Shown here piece by piece: positions 56,287 through 64,000 of a DNA stretch of 64,000 nt. The position numbers and the translations under genes were made by a program. Position 1 is the first letter of the stretch. Each line of letters starts with the position of its first letter. Under the pieces are notes generated by a model. That model ran no database searches. It worked only from the letters and a program-made list of their open reading frames with translations, and was not told the DNA's origin. This stretch comes from Anthoceros angustus (lineage: Eukaryota; Streptophyta; Anthocerotopsida; Anthocerotales; Anthocerotaceae): contig MU008173.1 of the NCBI GenBank assembly GCA_010909165.1, forward strand, positions 558,001-622,000. Direction: 5' to 3'.

Positions 56287-58408
56287 GTATCAAAGCCTGA
56301 GAATCCTGTACAGACCACTGGGAGAAAGGCCGGATGCATGGAACTTCTCATAAGCAAACGAACCAATAGACATGAGCGATTACCTTTCCCAAGACAGAGT
56401 GTAGAGGAAGATCACCAGCAGCAGCAGCGATGAAGGCATGCAGCTGGTGGAGGGTATCGGCAATCGACTGCGCTAGAGGGCCTAGAAACCTCCAATAGGC
56501 ACATCGCGAAGCCAGCTCACAAGCCTGCAAGTTCTTGGGCAGCCAGTCGCGGAGGCACGTGCTGGGCAGGCCAGACGTCGGAAGAAGGTCGCTGACCGCA
56601 TCACTGCAGAGACCCGTGAGCGCTCAAAACAGGAGCTGGTAGGCCAAGGGCCACTCACGGGCGCAGATGGAATGACCCTGGTCCATTATTCTAGTGAACC
56701 AGTCACCAGAGGGCGAGGGTGACCTCGCAAACGACAAGCGAACTCCGACGCGACTCCTGCATCACAACCCACGGCTACCGGTCAGAACCCTGCAACAATC
56801 AACAACGACGCAAGACATAGGTAAGAGAATTGCATATCTGGAACAAGTACTGGACACCAATTTTGAGACCATCACCGGACAAGCGGACAAGCTGGGAGGA
56901 GTGGAAGCCAGCCTGAAGGAACTTGATTCTTTGTGTCGTAACAACCAGAGCAAGCTGGAACAGCAGCTGGCTGAAGTACTCCAGCTCTTGGAACAAGCCA
57001 CGCCTGGCCAATTTGGTTCTGATTCGGACACGATGGCCGCAAGGGAACCACCTGCAGCAACCCCACACCGACCATTAGTTCTAGATCGACCTAAGTCCAC
57101 ACCAAGATCGAAATGGAAGGATGATGAGGAGGGGAGAGCCTCACCTATGCAGCCCAATTCGTCGGGAAGGAGTCGAGAAGAATCGCTAAAGAAATTGACT
57201 GTCAAGTTGCTACCTGGAGAATAGGACAACAAGGACATTCGAGCATTAGTGAGACGCCTCCAACTCATGAGATACGAGAATTGGGAGTAGCACAAAGCAA
57301 AGGTGGATTCTGATTTGATTGAGGCAGAAGAGCAACACTTTAAACCTCATCCTCAGCTGGACAAAGAGTTTTGATCTTCCGATGCAAGCATCGGAAGATC
57401 AAAACTACTACCTTCAACGGGGTTGCCAAAGATGCACTAGGAGTATATGATTGGTTAGACAAGATGGAGAAATACCTGATGGCGAGTGAGGATGACCGAC
57501 AAAGAATTCAATTTTGCGTCATGTCATTGGAAGGCTATGCATATCGCTGGTGGAGGCAGAGGGAACGGCAAGTGGATCTGGGCATGGAGACTGTTGTCTA
57601 CACCTGGGCGGTTTTCCGGCAGGTGTTCTTGGAGCAATTCCTCCCAGTGAATCACAACAGAGATCCGTATCAACAGTTCAGAAAGATTTACCAATAGGGC
57701 TCCATTCAGGAATATTGCAACAAGTTTTTACAACTCACCCTAGATCTACCCCGACTGGATGAAGAACAAAAGGTGGAGAAATTCATTGACGGTCTTCGTT
57801 TCGAGATGAGAGCCGATGTCAACCAAATGAATCGAATCAGCCTTGTTGATGCAATGAGGGCAGCCATGAACTATGGGCTGAACAAATACAAACATTTTGG
57901 GTTAGGTAGTTCCTCGAAACATAAATGGGGGAAAACAACAAATGCAGTGGATAAGAAGCCTACTTTTAGGATTTTTTCTAGTGGAGAAAAAGAGGAGTAC
58001 AAGAATGTCAGAAAGTGCTTCACTTGTGCTGCCTAGGATCATGGGTCCAGAAACTGCCCCCATAGAAAGGATTTCATTGCTTGGCTGAAGGAGATCGGCA
58101 ATACCACCCGACCCAGCAACACCTCCAGCCCATCTGCACCCCGTAGCAGTCATTCAGTCACTATTGAAGAGGTAGGACTTGCTAGGAACCCTAGCAACCC
58201 AAAGTCTTGTAATGGTTGTTGCTTGGTGGCAGCTTGTAGCAAAAATCTTGTCCCCATCAAGTTCAAGGTGTTGTTGGAAGGAGAACACGCCATGGCCTTG
58301 CTTGACTCAAGAGCGAGTCATCACTACGTCTCCGAATTAGTAGCATCACAGGCAGCCCTGCACATCCTAAAAGCTATGGTGCTGTTCACCATAGCTAGAT
58401 CCACATGA
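56287..58408 (+). mobile_element. Ty3/gypsy remnant: PBS, gag and start of protease
   Basis: TTGGTATCAAAGCC at about 56286 resembles the initiator-Met primer-binding site. Gag follows: a coiled-coil part (56694-57224, IAYLEQVLDTNFETI), then the gag core (FNGVAKDALGVYDWLDKMEK, GYAYRWWRQRE, FRQVFLEQFLPVN, EKFIDGLRFEMRADV), the zinc knuckle CFTC...DHGSRNCPH and the start of protease (MALLDSRASHHYVS, where DSG is expected). It is broken by four in-frame TAG codons (57222, 57288, 57695 and 58034) and a frameshift at the 40-bp palindrome. RT, RNase H and integrase are missing. The element is dead. Confidence 0.85.
57367..57406. repeat. Perfect 40-bp palindrome, 19-bp arms with AA centre
   Basis: AGTTTTGATCTTCCGATGC at 57367-57385, AA, then its exact reverse complement at 57388-57406. 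It lies in gypsy gag at the point where the reading frame changes. Confidence 0.97.
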
Positions 58409-60057
58409 AGAAGAAGAAGAAGAATTTTATTTAACTCCACTAAGGATGGATTTCCGTCATGAGACTTGGTACTTAACAACTTGTACCATGGTGTGCCTAA
58501 GCTCCTTGCACCAAGGGCATCCACTCCCTTTAGGCACCCCATCTAAGTACCGATCTAAGCTCAGGATGCTTAATCACAGCGTTCTTATAAATGTGTGTCC
58601 ATTTGGCCTAAGCCATTTGGACACACATGAGTAGGTGGTGATCAAACCCAGCGCAGACAGTAAGTACGCAAGTGCTTGTACATAAAAGTAGCAACATTGA
58701 TGAAAGAAAAGTAAAGTGTTTTATACAAAGTAAGGAACGGTTCCTAAACCGTCGGAACTGAAAATGTAAAACTACCATAGCCTTTCATAACTTCTTCTTA
58801 ACCAAGAGTAAACTAAAAGGCTATTCTAATACTCCCACTTAGTTGCAGCATTTTCAAAATGGAAAGTAACTTGAGGTCCAAAAGATTCTGTCCTAATAGC
58901 AAGCAGTTCTTCTAGGACAGATGATGACTTCACGGCCACAAGGCAGGCGTGAAACTGTCTCTCTCTCCTACTGCCAATTACGCTCCAACTCTGCCTACAA
59001 CAGGCGCTATGGCCACGCTAAGCGCCATTGAGCTGATCCTACAGCTGGTCACAGCGTTTACGCTTGCCTTCTTCTACAGCTGGCTGCCAAAATCTCACTG
59101 CGCCCATCATAAGCTTGAGTTGTGCACCATGGGCGACTCCACATAGGGCTTGAGATGCCTGAACTGTGAAAGGATCTGGATTCCAGTCAGGAAGTTCTCT
59201 GAAAGGCAGTCCTGTCTTCATGTAATGTACTACTTTGACTCCAGCATAGTCTCCTCGAGTCTCCCAATTGCGCTCCATTCCCAACTGACGGCTCCAAGGC
59301 GAAGGCATGATGACTCAGGGCTCGCGTAGGAGCCCTCGAAAAGTCTTCGCAGCATCCTCAACAGACTTCCACAAGATGACTTGCAAGGACACTGAACACA
59401 AGGGAAAGAAAGGAGTAGCAAGTATAGCACTGGACCCTACAAAGGAAGAACTGAAGGCCTATATGAAGATTCCCCTCCTAGTGGATTCAGATGATGAGGC
59501 CTACATGGAGAGGGAATGGGGAGTCAAGCTTGCTCAGAAGAGCATGAAGAAAGCTAAGAGTGAGCAAGAGAAGAAGCTCAGCAAAAGTGGTAGCGAGGGC
59601 GTACGTGGAGCGGTGCGGGGAGCAGGATCGGGCCGGATGCACAGCGTTGTAGGGCCCGGCAGAGGCATTCGTTAGGCCCTTGCGGTCGCCCTCGGCCGCT
59701 GTGCAAGCGCGGGCGCGGGCCCCGCGGCGACCTAGGGCCGGCCCACGCGGTGGCCTAGGGCTAGGCCGCCTTACAGCGATTTGGGGCCGGCGGGGTTTGC
59801 TTGGGCGTGCGGTGCACCTCGATCATGTGGACCTCACAGGAATTAAGCCTTACTCGCTTAGGGTTAATTATCGGGTTATTTATATTTAGGTTTTATTATC
59901 TAAGGGTCATCTAGTGAAGAGGCACCTAGTGCATATATAGACATACTTTAAACACTTTTTGTATTTCATTCATTCATTCTTGTCAATTGTCTTATGTTCT
60001 TTTCTCTCCTGCTCTTCCTTTCTGGTCATGTCCTATTGTCATGTCCAATAATCGTCA
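58409..60057. other. Unassigned region, probably including a copia 5' LTR at its right end
   Basis: 58409-59300 shows no known protein; a (GAA)n run lies at 58409. A plus-strand ORF at 59307-59675 (122 codons, KEELKAYMKIPLLVDSDDEA) is Lys/Glu-rich and unrecognised; it could be a gag-like remnant. 59680-59830 is GC-rich. The 3' part up to 60057 ends in TCA directly before a primer-binding-site-like word, so it is likely an LTR whose left end is unclear. Confidence 0.4.
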
Positions 60058-60437
60058 TAGTATCAGAGCCATGAGCATATACGATGGTTATTGATTCCTA
60101 TGTCCAAGTTTGTAGATATCGGTACCTTGACCGATCATGGAATTTATCAAGCTTTTATTTACAAACTTTGCCATCGTACACACTTCCGCTGCCTCGCAGG
60201 ATGAGAAGCTAAGAATCTAATTTCTATGAGCTAATATCTGGACAAGTAAGAAGAGCATCTGGGAATTCAACAGAATTCAGCACCATCTCCAGATGCTGGC
60301 TGAATCTTGTCGAAGACCCTGCTTCCCTTCCTGCAAATCAGAGTTAGCCTAATTTCTATGGCTTATGCTACTAATCTGGAATGATTATCCAGACGCACAA
60401 CCTGTACAGAATATTGCTGTAGTATGTACTCTAAAAA

Positions 60438-60788
60438 ATGCCTAGACGCAAAAACAGGCAGGCCACAAGGCCATCATTTTCTGGTCAACCCAAACCTGAT
60501 GGAGTGCCTGCAGGATATACAGCGAATGGCAATTGTCAGCAACAATCACCATCACAGCCAATTCAACTACAAGACTGTGCACTAGTGAAATTGACAGATC
60601 TTACCAGGTTGGAACATAAACTGCAAGTTTTGAGTGACCAGTTGTCGCGCCTACTTCTCATTGAGAAATCAGCATCTGTATTTGCCAGAAGAAATGATTT
60701 TGAGTGTGAGATGTATAGACCACGTCAGGATTTCTCCCGGCCAGATTCCGGATGTTTGACTAGCAGCTCGAGATTCCAACTGTGGTGA
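60438..60788 (+). other. Unrecognised 116-codon ORF in the copia leader
   Basis: Starts MPRRKNRQATRPSFSGQPK and contains a helical stretch (LTDLTRLEHKLQVLSDQLSR). Copia elements usually have no ORF before gag. It may be chance or captured sequence; I cannot assign it. Confidence 0.25.
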
Positions 60789-60949
60789 AGAGTCACAGGC
60801 TGTAGAGGGGAAAGGCACACGTGGATGCGCCTGTTCTGCTTCTGTACAGGTCTCGTGACATTCCATATCCTACTTGTCAACCGTTTTTAGGGTTAGTTCA
60901 TTTAAACAATGTTTTTGAACTCATATCCCTAACGGGATACCGTTCGATA

Positions 60950-61017
60950 GGGAGAGAGGGGAGGGGAGGGGAGGGGAGGGGAGGGGAGGGGAGGAGGGGA
61001 GGGGAGGGTGGTGGGGT
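60950..61017 (+). repeat. (GGGGA)n-rich microsatellite with G-quadruplex potential
   Basis: About nine GGGG runs spaced by single A or AGG on the plus strand, 115 bp before the gag start of the copia element. Confidence 0.95.
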
Positions 61018-61130
61018 TTGTGTCTTACTTACTTGTTAGCGCTTAGCACCTCTTCACCTCAGTTGGTGCCTCCTCCTATCACATCCGCCTGTTTCCCCTT
61101 GCTGCTCAAAACATCACAGACTCTCTAGCA

Positions 61131-62024
61131 ATGTCGGCGCAGCATCCTCCCCCTCCTCCACCAGTGCCTAGATCTTTTACACCTGTCTTCACGTCTGAGT
61201 TAAAAGAAAAAGACAGGTTCACTGGACAAAAATATGAGCTATGGAAGGTGAGGATGAAGTCCACTCTGCTTGCTAGAAACGTCTGGGGATATGCTGATGG
61301 TTCTATTCCAGAACCAGCATCTACAGCAACCAAGGGAGAAAAGGATCATTGGGCATATGCCAACAGCATATGCATGGCCCTCCTCATTGCTGGTCTTTCT
61401 GAAGACCTCCTCCCCGACATAGAGTTCCTTACCAAGGCAAGTCAAATATGGCAACAGCTTGCTGATACTTATCAAGTGCGCAATGTCATGACGTTATGTG
61501 CACTTCGCTTGGAATTCTATGGACTGAAATTGAAAGAAGTGGATAAGGTACTTACACATTGCAACAAGTTCCGTCACTTGCGAGCTCAACTTGCTGCTGT
61601 AGGCACCAAAATGGATGAGATTGATGCAGTGGCTCAATTGCTTACGAGCCTCCCTCCCAGCTACCAGAATTTCGTATCTTCACATAATGCTCCCATTAGA
61701 ACAGCAAATGTTGTTGTTGCTGCTGGACAGGCCTCTCCACTCACCCTTGACGGGGTGATAGGCGCGTTATACCAGGAAGAGCAAAGCAGGCTCATGTCAG
61801 GGTCTGGATCCAAGTCCAAAGTTGACAAAGTGTTTTCTGCTTCCCGTGGTAAACCATTCCAGAGGGGCAGACCAAGACATGTGATAGGTACACATCCTCC
61901 TCGCCGTGAGACTCGCCATGAGGCCGGTCCGTCAACTATTAAGCGTCAGGGCACATGTAACTGGTGTGGTATCCCTGGACACTGGGCGAAGGAATGCCAT
62001 AAGAAGAGAGCTGGTGAACCTTAG
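61131..62024 (+). CDS. Copia gag polyprotein (UBN2/retrotran_gag type), 297 aa
   Basis: Intact gag ORF. It begins MSAQHPPPPPPVPRSF; the capsid region has FTGQKYELWKVRMKSTLLA, IWQQLADTYQVRNVMTLCAL and IDAVAQLLTSLPPSYQNFV, then a basic linker and a CCHC zinc knuckle, CNWCGIPGHWAKEC, near the end. It forms the virus-like particle and binds the RNA. The stop TAG at 62022-62024 lies in the same frame as pol, so a single codon separates the two. Confidence 0.9.
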   Translation: MSAQHPPPPPPVPRSFTPVFTSELKEKDRFTGQKYELWKVRMKSTLLARNVWGYADGSIPEPASTATKGEKDHWAYANSICMALLIAGLSEDLLPDIEFLTKASQIWQQLADTYQVRNVMTLCALRLEFYGLKLKEVDKVLTHCNKFRHLRAQLAAVGTKMDEIDAVAQLLTSLPPSYQNFVSSHNAPIRTANVVVAAGQASPLTLDGVIGALYQEEQSRLMSGSGSKSKVDKVFSASRGKPFQRGRPRHVIGTHPPRRETRHEAGPSTIKRQGTCNWCGIPGHWAKECHKKRAGEP

Positions 62025-63374
62025 AAGGCTCCCAAATCTGCATCCACTGCCACTGTTAGAGAACAACCTACTAAACCAGTGGTAAAAATATTGACTATAT
62101 CTCTTACTTCCTCGACACATGACAGATCTTCCTGGTTCCTAGATTCTGGAGCCACAGCACATATTTGTCGTGATGCATCTCAGTTCACCAGTCTTCAACT
62201 CACATCAAGTGTGGAGCGTGTCTACCTGGGTGATGAACAGAACGACACCAGTTTGCAGATCCTCGGTCAAGGTTGCTGCAAATTCAGACTGCATGATGAG
62301 ACTGTCCTTACCTTACCTGATGTCCTATATGTGCCTCGTATGGCTAAGAACTTGTTGTCATTGAGCAAGTTGATGAAGACTCAGCAGTTTCTCCTCCAAG
62401 TTTCAGATACCTCTTGCTATTTCTATAAGAGATCTGCCCATTCTGTATGTGTGCTCCGAGCTTATCCTGAACAGGATTTGTATCTCCTCGACATCAAGTG
62501 TATCGTCAGTACTTCTCATCAGGCTCATTCTGCAAGTGTAGGAAACCTTTCAGCTCAACAACAAGCAGTCCTATGGCATGCACGTTTGGGTCATGTGAAT
62601 CGTACCACCCTTATTTCTATGAGCAAGGATGATGGTTACCGTGAACCCTTACCCTCTTGCCTCAAGGATCTGCCACTTTGTGAGACATGTGCATTGGCTA
62701 AACAGAAGGAACTCCCTTTTCCTCACACCCCTGCTCACAGATCTTCACGGCTGCTTGAGCTAGTTCACGCTGATATCTCTGGCCGCCTCCAGGTTTCTTC
62801 ACTTGGGGGGGCAGACTATTATCTAACTATTACTGATGACTACAGCCGATACACATGGACATTCCCCATGCATAAGAAAAGTGACACCTTTCTCTTATTT
62901 AAGGACTGGTTAGTCACTGTACAACGACAGACTGGTTGTCTTTTGAAACTGTTCAGGCCTGATAATGGCACTGAATTTGTGAACAATGCTTTTTCCACTT
63001 TCCTGGAATCACAAGGCGTTATACATCAGCTCATTGTGCCATATACGCAGCAGCAGAATGGTGTTGCAGAACGTAAGAATCAGACACTTATGGGAATGAC
63101 AAGAGCTATGATATTATGGTCAGGCTTACCATCTCCATATTGAGCCGAAGCAGTAGTCACTTCCACATACATCCTAAACAGATTGCTGACCAGCTCTCTT
63201 AATTCCAAGACACCATATGAGCTTTTCTGGGACAGAAAGCCTAGCTTGCTGCATCTTAGGGTATTTGGTTCTAAAGCTTTTGCCTACATACCTTCTGAGA
63301 AGAGACTCAAGCTTGATAACCGATCTCGCAGCCTTATTTTCATTGGTTATAGCGAAAATGTGAAGGCTTATAAA
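62025..63374 (+). pseudogene. Copia pol, protease and integrase part, truncated
   Basis: The frame continues from gag. Protease: WFLDSGATAHICRD with the catalytic DSG. GAG-pre-integrase zinc region: LWHARLGHVNRTTL...LCETCALAKQ. Integrase core: LVHADISG, RPDNGTEFVNN and QQQNGVAERKNQT supply the D, D and E. A TGA at 63141-63143 stands where Trp is usual (PYWAEA). The tail reaches LIFIGYSENVKAYK and stops at the inserted LTR. Apart from the stops the protein looks well preserved, so the element is fairly young. Confidence 0.88.
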
Positions 63375-63598
63375 TGATAAAATAGCTTACTATTAGGGCA
63401 CTCTTCACTAGGGCACCTAGGACTTAATAATTAATTTAGTCCTTAGGGCTCTAGGTAGTTTCTTATAGTAGTTATTTAATTGGTTAGTTGTTACAACCAC
63501 TTATTGGTTACAACTACCTTGCCTACATAAAGGCATGTACTTTCTATTATGAATGTAATGCAACACATATTGCTAGAGCTTGTGTATGATTCTCATCA
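63375..63598 (+). repeat. 5' LTR of a second copia element, 224 bp
   Basis: Begins TGATAAAATAGC and ends CATCA, followed at once by TGGTATCGAGCAC, a primer-binding-site-like word. TG...CA ends and the PBS fix both borders. It interrupts the pol of the older copia. Confidence 0.8.
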
Positions 63599-64000
63599 TG
63601 GTATCGAGCACACTTGCTCTTTGTTTGCTTGTGCATCCTCATGCATCTAAGTAGCTTATCTAGGAGACACTTTCTAATCTAGCATTTGCCTAGATGGATT
63701 GTGTTTATCCTAGAATTGCTATCTTTGCATGCATTCTTTTATGCTAACATTTCTCTTCTAACAATGCTTTTATGCACTAATTCTTTGTTCTTCCTCCATG
63801 GATTTGTGTTCCTTAGAAGGAGAAGGCATAGAGTTAAGAAGAGAAGTAGTCTGCAAGACAACAAGAACAAATTAGGAGCCCAACACATAGAAGCAATAGA
63901 AGACAACAAGCTATAGAGGGAGAGATAGGAGAAACCTCCTCTTGTATAGCAAACTTCATTGCATCTATTTTAATTTCTAAACCGGATCAAGGGAAGTTTA
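63599..64000 (+). mobile_element. Start of the inserted copia element: PBS and leader
   Basis: Only the primer-binding site and leader are visible. A plus-strand ORF at 63686-63916 has a hydrophobic start and a basic end and is not recognised as gag; the element runs off the window. Confidence 0.5.

Larger units (their letters stand above)
60058..63374 (+). mobile_element. Ty1/copia element, interrupted in pol by another LTR element
   Basis: TAGTATCAGAGCCATGAGC at 60058 resembles the tRNA-Met primer-binding site (usual TGGTATCAGAGCC). A leader of about 1.1 kb with a G-rich repeat follows, then gag (61131-62024) and pol in the same frame up to 63374: protease, GAG-pre-integrase, and the integrase core and tail. 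Reverse transcriptase and RNase H should come next but are cut off by an inserted LTR at 63375. Two stops lie in frame, TAG between gag and pol and TGA inside integrase. Confidence 0.9.

Overview
The window reads as nuclear DNA of a land plant. It has spliced protein genes with GT-AG introns, a chloroplast SRP receptor, plant plasma-membrane proton pumps ending in a 14-3-3 motif, plant-specific EULS lectins, and Ty1/copia, Ty3/gypsy, LINE-like and PIF/Harbinger remnants. Introns are very short (78-122 bp in the proton pump gene on the plus strand). Together with several intronless genes this suggests a compact non-seed-plant genome such as a spikemoss, hornwort or liverwort. That placement is inference and is not secure.

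Layout. 1-875: C-terminal end of alpha-COP. 3151-3966: a three-exon EULS lectin. 5337-7643: tandem-repeat-rich intergenic DNA. 7640-12481 (minus) and 17086-21969 (plus): two full-length P3A H+-ATPase genes, head to head, each with 21 coding exons cut at the same places. 23527-24565: copia remnant. 25447-26652: CCCH zinc-finger protein of the NUP42-like kind. 26786-29830: repeats and a decayed copia element on the minus strand. 31040-35808: a LINE tail and a decayed PIF/Harbinger transposon with both of its genes. 36368-39014: two more EULS lectin genes in tandem on the minus strand. 39376-54174: a gene-dense block with SEC63/ERdj2, an NPK1/ANP-type MAPKKK, RMI1 and cpFtsY, then a gene-poor stretch with a 21-bp satellite, then ribosomal protein eL8 (L7a). 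56287 to the end: a decayed gypsy element and a copia element whose pol is interrupted by another copia LTR.

How the genes relate. Most are housekeeping: COPI transport (alpha-COP), ER protein import (SEC63), thylakoid targeting (cpFtsY), genome stability (RMI1), ribosome (eL8), mRNA export or nuclear pore (NUP42-like) and cytokinesis/stress signalling (MAPKKK). They form no operon-like unit. The visible local structure is duplication (two pumps, three lectins), compact divergent and convergent pairs, and transposon decay.

I did not see a clearly new biological system. The points most worth a second look are the mirror-image proton pump pair, the run of three intronless genes at 43.3-48.4 kb, the perfect 40-bp palindrome at a frameshift in a gypsy gag, the single TAG between copia gag and pol, and the 21-bp satellite that is open in many frames. 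Exon borders were placed by reading splice sites and checking that lengths and phases fit between paralogues or to the family; none has been tested against transcripts.
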